This document shows positions 17,500 through 25,258 of a stretch of DNA of 26,703 nucleotides, one piece after another (the stretch's first letter is position 1; the number at the start of each line of letters is the position of its first letter). A program made the position numbers and the translations under genes. The DNA is from Chitinophagaceae bacterium (lineage in GTDB: Bacteria; Bacteroidota; Bacteroidia; Chitinophagales; Chitinophagaceae), in assembly GCA_019454915.1 (NCBI GenBank), contig JACFNM010000008.1:1-26703 (forward strand), written 5' to 3'. Below the pieces are notes generated by a model. The model was not told the origin of the DNA. It worked only from the letters and a program-made list of their open reading frames with translations, and did not search any database.

Positions 17500-17532
17500 A
17501 CCTACGCCAAAAGAAAGGCAAAAGAAAGCTTC

Positions 17533-17709
17533 TCAGGGGAATTGTCGGAGTAGCGTCATTTTTAATATGAGCTCAAGGAGGATGAGTGCAATGGCCAGCA
17601 ACGTCAGCGGATAAAACCGCTCCGTAAATATGCGGTTCGTAATAATCTCTGTTTTTGACTTCTCCATCCGGTCAATTTCTTTATAGATATCCTGCAGAGA
17701 CTGATTGTT
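17533..17709 (-). pseudogene. Out-of-frame C-terminal remnant of batA
   Basis: In a different minus-strand frame from the batA frame, 58 codons read NNQSLQDIYKEIDRMEKSKT and end with a membrane helix (LTLLAIALILLELILK) and the closing RQFP before a TGA at 17533-17535. This is exactly what the end of a BatA protein should look like. The join with the upstream batA frame lies at about 17700-17712. The coding sequence for the normal GGKYF-type stretch between them is missing, which implies a deletion of a length 3n+1 (about 25 nt by comparison with the family from memory) rather than one lost base. Confidence 0.7.
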
Positions 17710-18512
17710 TCTTCTGCTATCTCTCTCAGCAATGGCTCATCAATATTTACCTTCTCCTGTTGAATAACAATTTGCCCGTCCGGTACCCGAACCGGCGCAC
17801 CGGCGTAGCCTTCGGTTCCCATACCAATCGTATAAACCTTTACTCCGTATGCTTTTGCTATTTCTTTCGCGGTTTTAGGATCTATCAGTCCGCTATTGTT
17901 TTCGCCATCGGTCAATAATATCACTACTTTGCTCTTCGCGGATCCCCTTCTTAATCGATCTACAGCCGTTGCCAGTCCGGAGCCTATTGCCGTTCCGTCC
18001 TGAAGAAAACTACCATCTGCTTCGGTAATCTGTGATATCACCGCGGCATGGTCCCCCGTAACGGGGCACTGTGTAAAACTTTCTCCTGAAAATATAACCA
18101 GCCCAAATCTGTCAACGGGACGATTCCGTACAAAATCAATAGCCACCTGTTTAGCGGCCTCCAACCTGTTCGGCTGAAAATCCTGCGCCAGCATACTGCC
18201 ACTCACATCCAGACATAATACGATGTCTATACCCTCGCCTTCCACGGTTGTTTGGTCATAGTGTGTCTGCGGCCTGGCTAAAGCAAGGATGATACAGGTA
18301 ATGACCAATAATCGAAGAAGGAAGGGGAGATGCCGCAGATAATTTTTAACGGAATGGATATTCCGAAAACTCTTCAACGAAGAAACCAGCATCGTAGCCC
18401 GATTCAAACTTCCGTTTCCAATATACCAGCCTATGATAACCGGCAGGAGCAACAATAAAAACAGGAGCTCCCGGTTCGCAAATTCAATATGTTCAAAATA
18501 AGCTTTTAGCAA
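17604..18512 (-). CDS. batA: BatA-type von Willebrand factor A protein, C-terminally frameshifted
   Basis: Bat proteins form an envelope complex linked to aerotolerance and stress in Bacteroidota. Two N-terminal membrane helices (about residues 15-31 and 64-79) precede a VWA domain with a complete MIDAS: DVSGS (102-106), the Thr of DGTAIGSG (172-179) and the Asp of LTDGENN (200-206). Homology-like sequence runs to EIAEET (264-269); the last 33 residues (SLCRISIKKLTGWRSQ and on) are unlike any BatA, and the real C-terminus lies out of frame at 17533-17709. The product of 302 residues therefore keeps the VWA domain but loses the last membrane helix. It starts 2 bp after the BatD-like gene stop. 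Whether it still works is unknown; a sequencing error cannot be excluded. Confidence 0.8.
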   Translation of the reverse strand: MLKAYFEHIEFANRELLFLLLLLPVIIGWYIGNGSLNRATMLVSSLKSFRNIHSVKNYLRHLPFLLRLLVITCIILALARPQTHYDQTTVEGEGIDIVLCLDVSGSMLAQDFQPNRLEAAKQVAIDFVRNRPVDRFGLVIFSGESFTQCPVTGDHAAVISQITEADGSFLQDGTAIGSGLATAVDRLRRGSAKSKVVILLTDGENNSGLIDPKTAKEIAKAYGVKVYTIGMGTEGYAGAPVRVPDGQIVIQQEKVNIDEPLLREIAEETISLCRISIKKLTGWRSQKQRLLRTAYLRSGFIR

Positions 18513-18514
18513 TG

Positions 18515-19552
18515 CTACTTTTTTTGCCGGTTCATACTTTGAACGGATTTTCGTATAACATTTAGCGAGGCAGGTAATCTATCCTGATTAGGCTGGTATC
18601 TGGCGAATTTAACGGTGTCTGCTTCTCTTAATATTTCGCTCACCTCATGGAACAGATCCTTATCTAACAGACTTTTTATCTCCACTAAGATTTCCGGCGT
18701 CGTTTTCTGCATCATCTTCTTTTTATAGGTCTTCTCCATAAATTCTTTAAATATCCGCGTGAGTTGACTATAATACTCTTTTTTTTCTTCATTGTTGGCA
18801 AGTCTCGCTTTCTCCAGATATTCCAGCGCTTTCATTGCCTCCTGGAAAGGAGAGGCTGTTGACGCGGGTTTGACAGGCACGCGCTTATTTGCACGTGATT
18901 TTATCCGTAAACCAATCAATACCATCAGTGCCAGGATGGTCATGATGCCTGCAACCCAGTACCACCAGGGCATTCCGGTATCGCTTACTTCAATTAATTC
19001 CCGGACATCATGGTAGCTACTATCTGTTAAGGGTACAGGCACAATAGTCAGCGAGAGAGAATCGGAATGCAGCCTCTTATTATTAACAACCACTGCCAGG
19101 GGCGGTATTATCCATGTGCCTGGGTTAAATCCGGTTATAGTATAGATTTGGCGATACGTAACTTTGTCTCCGTCTATGGTTGTATCAATCGACGACTTCG
19201 ATAGTATCTCTAATTGATGAATACTATCCGGCAGTTCCGGCCACTTCGATACCGGCAACCCCACCGCAGTTTTCACCTCCAGGCTCATTTTAACTTCTTC
19301 TCCTAACAATACCTGGTTTCGGTTCAGATAAGTGTGAGCGGCGGGCATTTCTTCCTGGGCAACAGCTACGTTCATCAATCCAAACGAAAAAATCCACCAC
19401 GAAACCAGGTGAATTAAAAAGTGCTGCACCCGTGTACCTGCGCCGGAAGGGGAGGACCCGATGCAATCTTGCTCTTCAATTATACATGGACACTTCTCCA
19501 TAATCATTTCCAGGTGAATGAGTTCATTTGATTGTTCTGTTTCTTCGTCCAA
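18515..19552 (-). CDS. BatD-like membrane protein of the bat cluster
   Basis: This is a periplasmic beta-rich domain followed by a membrane helix (about residues 198-217, WWYWVAGIMTILALMVLIGL) and a cytoplasmic helical tail, a plan like BatD and related DUF4381-type proteins; the assignment is moderate. The mature part begins after a signal peptide ending NVAVAQ at about residue 66. From the ATG at 19552 the signal sequence lies about 40 residues in, which is unusual. A GTG at 19429 (residue 42) would give a textbook signal peptide and remove the 29-bp overlap with the DUF58 gene, but then a gap of about 95 bp is left. I keep the longer frame with doubt about the start. Confidence 0.78.
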   Translation of the reverse strand: MDEETEQSNELIHLEMIMEKCPCIIEEQDCIGSSPSGAGTRVQHFLIHLVSWWIFSFGLMNVAVAQEEMPAAHTYLNRNQVLLGEEVKMSLEVKTAVGLPVSKWPELPDSIHQLEILSKSSIDTTIDGDKVTYRQIYTITGFNPGTWIIPPLAVVVNNKRLHSDSLSLTIVPVPLTDSSYHDVRELIEVSDTGMPWWYWVAGIMTILALMVLIGLRIKSRANKRVPVKPASTASPFQEAMKALEYLEKARLANNEEKKEYYSQLTRIFKEFMEKTYKKKMMQKTTPEILVEIKSLLDKDLFHEVSEILREADTVKFARYQPNQDRLPASLNVIRKSVQSMNRQKK

Positions 19553-20447
19553 AAAACGCCTGTAACACCTTCACATAATCTTCATCTGTTCTGAGGTAGA
19601 GCAGGTCAGCACCGGATTTCAGAAATGTCAACCGGCACGTTTCTTCATTCCGGACAAATTGCTGATGGTAATTATACTGAACCATTTTATCGTTGGTATC
19701 AATCCACTGGGTCTGTCCGGTCTCCGCATCCTTAACCTGGATCATACCAACATCGGGTAAATCCATGTCCATTTTATCATACACTTTAATCCCAATTACA
19801 TCGTGACGGTTACCTGCCACCCTCAGGGGATCATCATAGCGTTCCACCATAAAATCACTAAGGATGAAGGCTATGCTTTTTTGGTGAACGGCGGCATTAA
19901 AAAATCGTACGGCTTCATTCAGGTCGGTGCCTCTGCCCACGGGTCGCATGGTCAGTAGCTCCCTGACAATGTATAAAGCATGCTGTTTACCTTTCTTAGG
20001 CGGAATAAAAAGCTCTACCACATCGCTGAAAAAAATGACGCCCACCTTATCGTGATTATTGATAGCAGAAAAAGTCAGCAATGCACCTACCTCTGTTATC
20101 AGGTCTCTCTTTCTTTGGCTAGAAGTTCCAAACAAAGAACTGGCACTTACGTCCACCAGCAATATCATGGTGAGGTCTCTCTCTTCTTCAAACAGTTTAC
20201 TATAAGGAGCGCCCATCCGGGCAGAAACATTCCAGTCTATGAATCGGATATCGTCGCCGGCTGCATATTCTCTCACTTCTTTAAAAACCATACCCCGTCC
20301 TTTAAATGCCGTACGATACTCTCCGGAAAAGAGATTGGTGGTAAGCTCCTTACTTTTTATTTCCAGCTCTTTTACCTTCTTCAATATGGCCGCTACCTCT
20401 GACGAGCTATCCGCCCCCTGCACCGTATACTTTCTATGTTTTTTCAA
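19524..20447 (-). CDS. DUF58 (VWA-like) protein of the MoxR-bat cluster
   Basis: DUF58 proteins are usual partners of MoxR ATPases and are thought to help assemble or activate protein complexes. The 307-residue protein shows the family opening FKGRGMVFKEVREYAAGDDI and RFIDWNVSARMG, then a VWA-like metal site DVSAS in LLVDVSASSLFG (about residues 97-108) and later FILSDF. No signal peptide or membrane segment, so it is cytoplasmic. It lies between moxR (gap 91 bp) and the BatD-like gene, all on the minus strand, in the standard order. ATG start at the family's usual position. Confidence 0.9.
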   Translation of the reverse strand: MKKHRKYTVQGADSSSEVAAILKKVKELEIKSKELTTNLFSGEYRTAFKGRGMVFKEVREYAAGDDIRFIDWNVSARMGAPYSKLFEEERDLTMILLVDVSASSLFGTSSQRKRDLITEVGALLTFSAINNHDKVGVIFFSDVVELFIPPKKGKQHALYIVRELLTMRPVGRGTDLNEAVRFFNAAVHQKSIAFILSDFMVERYDDPLRVAGNRHDVIGIKVYDKMDMDLPDVGMIQVKDAETGQTQWIDTNDKMVQYNYHQQFVRNEETCRLTFLKSGADLLYLRTDEDYVKVLQAFFGRRNRTIK

Positions 20448-20538
20448 AGTTGTTTTTTATGCTGAATGATTCCCCCCGTTACCCGATCGGCTGAAACATA
20501 AGCCCGCGTATATGCCGGCCTTTACCGATGCCCCATCA

Positions 20539-21552
20539 TTAAGGCACAGCTATCGCCCTCACTATCTCTTCTATAACGGCATCCGCGTCAATACTTTCCG
20601 CCTCCGCTTCATAGGTTAATCCTATCCTATGGCGCATCACGTCCTTCACAATACTCCGCACATCTTCCGGTATCACATAAGCCCGCTTATTAATAAAAGC
20701 ATAGGCTTTGGAAGCAAGCGCCAGATTAATGGAAGCGCGTGGAGATCCTCCGTATGCGATCAACGGGGTCAATTTACTAAGTCGGAACTCCTCCGGGTTG
20801 CGTGAAGCGAACACAATATCCAAAATATAGCTCTCTATCTTCTCGTCCATATAAACTTCCCTGACCAGCTCCTTAGCCCGCATAATCTCCTGTTTGCCCG
20901 TTATCTGACGGATAGTGGTATACGCAGTCGGATTTAAGTTTTGTCTTATGATAAGCAATTCCTCATCCCTGGACGGATAGCCTATCACCACCTTCATCAT
21001 AAACCGGTCTACCTGCGCTTCGGGAAGAGGATAGGTTCCTTCCTGATCAATCGGATTCTGCGTAGCCAATACCAGAAACGGCTCCTCGAGTTTATAGGTC
21101 GTTTCACCTATGGTAACCTGCCTTTCCTGCATGGCTTCTAATAAAGCGCTTTGAACTTTTGCCGGGGCACGATTAATCTCATCAGCCAAAACAAAGTTGG
21201 CAAAAACCGGACCCTTTCGCACAATAAATTCGTGCCGGTCCTGATTATAGATCATCGTGCCGATAACATCCGCCGGTAATAAGTCGGGCGTAAACTGTAT
21301 ACGACTGAATTTAACGTTTACCGACTGGGCCAATGATTTAATAGACAGCGTTTTTGCCAGGCCGGGTACCCCTTCCAACAATACATGCCCGTTACTCAAC
21401 AAACCAATCAGCAGACGGCTAATCATGTATTGCTGCCCTACTATTATTGTGGCAATTTCTTTTTCGAGGCTATCTACAAAAGATGCTGCCTCCTGAATCT
21501 TTTCGTTTAATCGTTGAATATCTTCTGCCGTTTGTGGACTCATTTCAAACAT
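20539..21552 (-). CDS. MoxR family AAA+ ATPase
   Basis: MoxR ATPases act as chaperones for metal or complex insertion, usually together with DUF58 and VWA proteins. The 337-residue protein has Walker A in LLEGVPGLAKT (about residues 58-68), Walker B in LADEINRAP (about 124-132) followed by KVQSALLEAMQERQV, sensor 1 in LATQNPIDQEGTYPLPEAQV and a C-terminal lid with GGSPRASINL. Length is typical. Start: ATG at 21552 or three codons later (MSPQ). It leads the bat cluster. A -7-like TAGCTTTG on the minus strand at 21609-21616 may drive the operon, though the upstream half is unclear. Confidence 0.93.
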   Translation of the reverse strand: MFEMSPQTAEDIQRLNEKIQEAASFVDSLEKEIATIIVGQQYMISRLLIGLLSNGHVLLEGVPGLAKTLSIKSLAQSVNVKFSRIQFTPDLLPADVIGTMIYNQDRHEFIVRKGPVFANFVLADEINRAPAKVQSALLEAMQERQVTIGETTYKLEEPFLVLATQNPIDQEGTYPLPEAQVDRFMMKVVIGYPSRDEELLIIRQNLNPTAYTTIRQITGKQEIMRAKELVREVYMDEKIESYILDIVFASRNPEEFRLSKLTPLIAYGGSPRASINLALASKAYAFINKRAYVIPEDVRSIVKDVMRHRIGLTYEAEAESIDADAVIEEIVRAIAVP

Positions 21553-21608
21553 GTGTTATTTCAAAAATACCATCCGGTATCCTTTCTTCTGATGGTGTTT
21601 CCGCGTTG

Positions 21609-21616
21609 CAAAGCTA
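21609..21616 (-). promoter_or_regulatory. Candidate -7 element for the moxR-bat cluster
   Basis: Minus-strand TAGCTTTG fits TAnnTTTG and lies 56 bp upstream of the moxR ATG. No clear TTTG is present about 20 bp further upstream, so this is tentative. Confidence 0.4.
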
Positions 21617-21637
21617 TAATCAAAATACACAACCTGA

Positions 21638-22090
21638 CTATTCTTTGTGTTTGGAATCCACAATAATCGTAACCGGGCCGTCGTTAGTAAGCGCCACTTT
21701 CATATCCGCGCCGAAAATGCCCGTTGCAATTTTTTTACCGAGGTCTGACTGAAGTTGCTCAATCATTTTCTCGTATAATGGCATCGCTTTGTCGGCTTTA
21801 GCCGCCCGAATATAAGAAGGCCGATTGCCTTTTTTGGTGGAGGCGTGCAGGGTGAACTGGCTGATCAGCAGGATATCGCCTCCAGCCTCCTGTAAACTGA
21901 TATTCATCACGCCGTCCGTATCATCAAATATCCGCATATTTACGATCTTCGAACTTAACCAAATCAAATCGCCCTCCCCATCGCTTTCCTCAATACCCAA
22001 AAAAATCAGCAAGCCCTGCCGGATAGCGCCTGTTACCGTGCCTCCCACGGTGACCGAAGCCTGTGAAACTCTTTGTACAACTACGCGCAT
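21638..22090 (-). CDS. dtd: D-aminoacyl-tRNA deacylase
   Basis: DTD hydrolyses D-amino acids wrongly attached to tRNA, and also glycine from mischarged tRNA-Ala, protecting translation. The 150-residue protein is the usual length and carries both family motifs: SQFTLHA (77-83) and NDGPVTI (136-142) with the Gly138-cis-Pro139 pair that selects against L-amino acids. The N-terminus MRVVVQRVSQASVTV is characteristic. It is divergent from arfB with a 65-bp gap. No signal peptide, cytoplasmic. Confidence 0.96.
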   Translation of the reverse strand: MRVVVQRVSQASVTVGGTVTGAIRQGLLIFLGIEESDGEGDLIWLSSKIVNMRIFDDTDGVMNISLQEAGGDILLISQFTLHASTKKGNRPSYIRAAKADKAMPLYEKMIEQLQSDLGKKIATGIFGADMKVALTNDGPVTIIVDSKHKE

Positions 22091-22155
22091 AATTCATTAT
22101 TTTTCCAAAGGCAATTTTAGCGGAAAATCATTGGTGAAAAAAACTAATTTCCTTG

Positions 22156-22566
22156 ATGACACAAATAGACCTGCAAAAGGAAATCAAATTTAAGACGGCC
22201 CGCAGCGGTGGTAAAGGCGGGCAAAACGTGAACAAGGTGGAGACCATGGTGGAAGGCTATTTTGAGGTTGAAAGCTCTAACCTGTTAAATGCGGCACAAA
22301 AGGAGCTTATCAATCGAAAACTTTCACGTTATATTAACCAGGACGGATTACTAATGGTCAAATCACAAACAGCCAGAAGCCAGCTTGAAAATAAGGAGTT
22401 GGTCATTAAAAAAATGAATCGGCTGGTTTCGCAATCACTTATCATACCCAAGAAACGAATAGCCGGAAAACCCACGGAGGCCTCCAGGCAAAAAAGACTC
22501 GAAGCAAAGAAGAAGAAGGGCCAACTGAAAGAAACCCGTAAAGGTATCCGCGGAACAGAGGAGTAG
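22156..22566 (+). CDS. arfB: ArfB-like peptidyl-tRNA hydrolase (stalled-ribosome rescue)
   Basis: ArfB (YaeJ) releases nascent chains from ribosomes stalled at mRNA ends without a stop codon. The protein has the catalytic GGQ (residues 21-23 from this start) in SGGKGGQNVNKVET, lacks the codon-recognition domain of true release factors, and ends in the basic tail (ASRQKRLEAKKKKGQLKETR) that enters the mRNA channel. The length of 136 residues matches the family. ATG 22156 is preferred over the TTG one codon earlier. It is convergent with the HNH gene 32 bp away. Confidence 0.93.
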   Translation: MTQIDLQKEIKFKTARSGGKGGQNVNKVETMVEGYFEVESSNLLNAAQKELINRKLSRYINQDGLLMVKSQTARSQLENKELVIKKMNRLVSQSLIIPKKRIAGKPTEASRQKRLEAKKKKGQLKETRKGIRGTEE

Positions 22567-22598
22567 AGAGATCTTTCGCTTTCACAGTTTTTAGTTCA

Positions 22599-23177
22599 TT
22601 AAATCTTAACGTGCGCCCAGTTTTCTTTGGTTTTTATCCGGTGAATCTGCATATCGGACACGTTGTATTTTTGCGCTATCTCCCGTAATGTTTTCTTTTC
22701 TTTCAACATCTTCTTTATCTTTTTCACCTTATTGATGTCTAACTTCGGGCCCTTCTTGGTTGGATTCTCCTTCCTGTTTTTAAGAGATGCCTTTACCCTG
22801 GGGTTCTTTTTATTATGCTCCGTTACTTCTTCCTGGGTAGCCCACCTCAGGTTAGTGAATTTATTATTTTCATAATCATGATCAAGATGAATAATAAACT
22901 TCTGATTTTTTCTGGGCTTAGGCAAAAAATGTTGGGCCACCAGACGGTGCACTAAAGCGGAATAATACGCTCCGTTTAATTTCTTCCGCCATATAGGATA
23001 GTTCGCCTGCCGGCTTAATCGCAGCACATATCCATCGGCGATTCGCTTACTGTACCGGACAAGCCTGCCGTGATTCGATATAGCATATTTAAATCGGATA
23101 ACGCCCCGGGATTCATGTTCCGGAAGATCTTTCCACACTTCATTTGGGAGCATTTTAACTGAATATCTGATAGCCAT
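22599..23177 (-). CDS. NUMOD4-HNH endonuclease-like protein with C-terminal helix-turn-helix
   Basis: This looks like a free-standing homing-type nuclease. The N-terminal part (about residues 12-70, EVWKDLPE then YAISNHGRLVRY) fits the NUMOD4 DNA-binding module. An HNH_3-type domain (about 75-125) follows, with VHRLVAQHFLP, then IIHLDHDYENNKFTNLRWAT containing the His, Asp and Asn-Asn expected of the metal site. The tail (about 150-192) holds a helix-turn-helix like those of invertases (TLREIAQKYNVSDMQIHRI), giving a second DNA contact. The length of 192 residues fits. It sits alone between arfB and a TetR gene and does not interrupt a recognisable gene. Whether it is active is unknown. Confidence 0.82.
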   Translation of the reverse strand: MAIRYSVKMLPNEVWKDLPEHESRGVIRFKYAISNHGRLVRYSKRIADGYVLRLSRQANYPIWRKKLNGAYYSALVHRLVAQHFLPKPRKNQKFIIHLDHDYENNKFTNLRWATQEEVTEHNKKNPRVKASLKNRKENPTKKGPKLDINKVKKIKKMLKEKKTLREIAQKYNVSDMQIHRIKTKENWAHVKI

Positions 23178-23281
23178 TTCTGTTATTTTAGGAAAAAATT
23201 GAGTGGTATCTACATAGTAGAGTGCTTGGTCAGAGGTGGCATTTTCATTGACAGATAGAAACTCCGGCGAGGGAAGGCAGC

Positions 23282-23301
23282 AAAAAACTTCGGTTGAAGT
23301 T
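23282..23301 (-). terminator. Rho-independent terminator after the TetR gene
   Basis: AACTTC (23286-23291) and GAAGTT (23296-23301) pair around a 4-nt loop. On the minus strand a run of T (plus-strand A run, 23282-23287) follows. It is about 124 nt beyond the TetR stop and separates it from the HNH gene. Confidence 0.65.
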
Positions 23302-23424
23302 ACAAATTCATCTTAAAACCGCTCCGTTTTTTATTCAGTATTTATCAATGAGTAACACCGGGCTAATCATTTACACCGAATTCTTACGAAAAATTAACTC
23401 CGGCGAAATTCGAAAGCGATAAGT

Positions 23425-24015
23425 TCAATTCTTTAGTCCTTCTACCAAAATTAAAACAATGTCTTTTTCTAACTGATCCGCCGAAATTTTTTGACTGGAG
23501 CGGTGCCAGGATTCCACTCCGCTAACTGCATGGAGCATAATGAGTACAGCCGTTGACGGGTCTATCGGTTTAACTTCCTTGCACCTGACACCCTTTTCAA
23601 TAATGGCAGCAAGGCGTTGGCGATAGTTTTTTCGCTGTACTTTGAAGTTGGACAGATAGGGTTCGGGAAGATGCCTCCACTCCCGGTCGGCAACCTGAAC
23701 TTCCTCATAATTGTTGATCATGTGCCATAGGTGGAACCGTAAAATCGTTTTAATCTTTTCTATGGCACCCTGTTTATTATTCTCCACTTTCTCAAGGTGT
23801 TCCAGAAGAAAGTTGGCTACCCGGAAACAGATGATTTGAAGTATCTCTGCTTTTGACTGGATATGATTATAAAGGCTTGCCGCTTCCACTCCTACCTTTT
23901 CGGCTAAATCTCTCATAGAAGTTGCTGAAAAGCCTTTTTCCATGAATAATTGAGCCGCTTTGTCTATAATGACCTCCTTCTTGGTACTGTTTCGATTTGT
24001 TTTAATCGGTGGCAT
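23425..24015 (-). CDS. TetR family transcriptional repressor
   Basis: The N-terminal helix-turn-helix (about residues 13-57 from this start: IIDKAAQLFMEKGFSATSMR then DLAEKVGVEAASLYNHIQSK) is a clear TetR DNA-binding domain, followed by an all-helical ligand domain of about 140 residues with two candidate amphipathic pockets. Ligand and targets are unknown. The ATG at 24015 gives a usual N-terminus; a TTG five codons earlier is less likely. A perfect 8+8 palindrome lies 22 bp upstream (24038-24057) and is a natural autoregulatory operator. The genes on either side (HNH on the left, PorG-like barrel on the right) are not typical TetR targets, so the regulon is probably elsewhere. Confidence 0.9.
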   Translation of the reverse strand: MPPIKTNRNSTKKEVIIDKAAQLFMEKGFSATSMRDLAEKVGVEAASLYNHIQSKAEILQIICFRVANFLLEHLEKVENNKQGAIEKIKTILRFHLWHMINNYEEVQVADREWRHLPEPYLSNFKVQRKNYRQRLAAIIEKGVRCKEVKPIDPSTAVLIMLHAVSGVESWHRSSQKISADQLEKDIVLILVEGLKN

Positions 24016-24037
24016 AGAAAAATATCCCAAAAAATTT

Positions 24038-24057
24038 AATACCGACTCCTCGGTATT
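24038..24057. promoter_or_regulatory. Palindromic TetR operator candidate
   Basis: AATACCGA (24038-24045) and TCGGTATT (24050-24057) are perfect inverted arms separated by CTCC. The spacing and the ACCGA/TCGGT half-sites are typical of TetR operators, including some that control fatty-acid or aromatic-acid degradation. It lies just upstream of the TetR start, in the region that must hold its promoter. Confidence 0.65.
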
Positions 24058-24333
24058 TTTATGAAATAAAACTCTTTTTCAGAAACTGGTTATAGTTAAA
24101 AATGACCTGCGTTAAGACGGGTTCCAACCGGAAGATCTGATTATGTTATACAGAATCGAATATAAAATATATTATTCATTCGGCTTTTAATATTTCATTA
24201 AAATCGTCCGTTCATTACCTGCATTCGTACTAAACTTGTAATTTGCATATGTTTCCCGACTTTATTTCGTTAGTTTATAACTTGCGATAAAGTTGTTGGT
24301 TATTCAACACGGTGAAATAATAACCTGCTTTTA
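24058..24333. other. AT-rich regulatory intergenic stretch
   Basis: No gene was seen between the TetR operator and the PorG-like gene. The sequence is AT-rich and should hold the promoter of the latter; TAATTTG near 24240 and TATAACTTG near 24276 are imperfect matches to the -7 consensus. An inverted repeat (24298-24325) lies at its right end. Confidence 0.4.
24298..24325 (+). promoter_or_regulatory. Inverted repeat before the PorG-like gene
   Basis: GGTTATT (24298-24304) and AATAACC (24319-24325) are perfect arms with a 14-nt loop, ending 8 nt before the ATG. It may form a leader hairpin that affects translation, or be an operator. Confidence 0.35.
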
Positions 24334-25185
24334 ATGAAAAAGGTACTCATATCTATTTGGTTCATAGTCAGTGAACTGGCGGCTTCCGCACAGACAAATG
24401 CTATCGTTCAGGAAGGCGAATTGGGGGTGACGCTGGGTGCTGCGCATTATTTTGGCGATCTGAATACGAATATTTCCGTAAACCGGCCAAAGCCTGCTCT
24501 GGGAGTTTTCTTCAGAAAGCAGTTCGGAGAATACATAGCGCTTAGACTCGGACTGCATTATGCACAACTGGGCTACTCGGACATATACAGCAAGAACGAT
24601 TTTCAGTTGAGAAGAAACCTCAGTTTTAACAGCAATATCTGGGAAGCCACCCTCCAGGGAGATTTTAATTTCATGCGGTTTGTTCCCGGAGAACCTGAAT
24701 TTGGGTTTACCCCCTATGTTACTTTGGGTGCGGGCGTTTTCAATTATAATCCTTACGCTTACTTAGGAGGTCATAAATATTTCCTGAGACCGTTGGGCAC
24801 AGAAGGTCAGGGTTCTTCCTTATATCCTGAGCGCCGGGCTTACAATGCCGTAGCGTTCTGTATGCCACTGGGGATGGGTATCAAATACAATATCAGTCCT
24901 AATCTTAATTTCTCCTTTGAGATTGCATACCGCTTCACAACCACCGACTATCTCGATGACGTGAGCACGTATTATTACCCCGACGCTTTTGCCGCTTCAC
25001 TACCTGATGGAAGTAGAACGCTGTGGTACAAACTTCAGGACAGGTCGTACGAAACCGGCGACGGCATCCCGATTGGAACAAAAGGTCGTCAGCGGGGCTT
25101 TCGAAATCAACCCGACAGTTACGTAATGGCTGAGATAGGCCTCGCTTTTACGCTCACTTCTTATAAGTGTCCTTCGTATAGATAA
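24334..25185 (+). CDS. Outer-membrane beta-barrel, DUF6089/PorG-like
   Basis: This is a secreted barrel of 283 residues: signal peptide to about residue 19 (ELAASAQ), then GELGVTLGAAHYFGDLN, a phrase typical of the DUF6089 family whose best known member PorG belongs to the type IX secretion system of Porphyromonas. Alternating hydrophobic strands (FRKQFGEYIALRLGLHYAQL; GFTPYVTLGAGVFNYNPYAY; GMGIKYNISPNLNFSFEIAY) support a barrel of about eight strands. Assignment to the PorG group is by recognition from memory; a function in type IX secretion is inference since related barrels have other roles. ATG start, 8 nt after a leader inverted repeat, monocistronic. Confidence 0.8.
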   Translation: MKKVLISIWFIVSELAASAQTNAIVQEGELGVTLGAAHYFGDLNTNISVNRPKPALGVFFRKQFGEYIALRLGLHYAQLGYSDIYSKNDFQLRRNLSFNSNIWEATLQGDFNFMRFVPGEPEFGFTPYVTLGAGVFNYNPYAYLGGHKYFLRPLGTEGQGSSLYPERRAYNAVAFCMPLGMGIKYNISPNLNFSFEIAYRFTTTDYLDDVSTYYYPDAFAASLPDGSRTLWYKLQDRSYETGDGIPIGTKGRQRGFRNQPDSYVMAEIGLAFTLTSYKCPSYR

Positions 25186-25258
25186 TTCGAAACCTAAAGA
25201 TAATACGACAGCAGACTTTCGGCCTCCCCGAGAAGTGTTCTCCATGGAGTAGTAATTT

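Noticed and set aside
19980..20402. A 140-codon plus-strand frame inside the DUF58 gene
   Set aside because: It is antisense to a conserved gene with all family motifs; such long shadows are expected by chance.
21825..22193. A 122-codon plus-strand frame overlapping dtd and the start of arfB
   Set aside because: It is antisense to dtd and out of frame with arfB; both of those have clear catalytic motifs.
23317..23332. AAAAC-CGCTCC-GTTTT as a terminator between TetR and HNH genes
   Set aside because: Only five A/T-rich pairs form; the hairpin at 23282-23301 is better.
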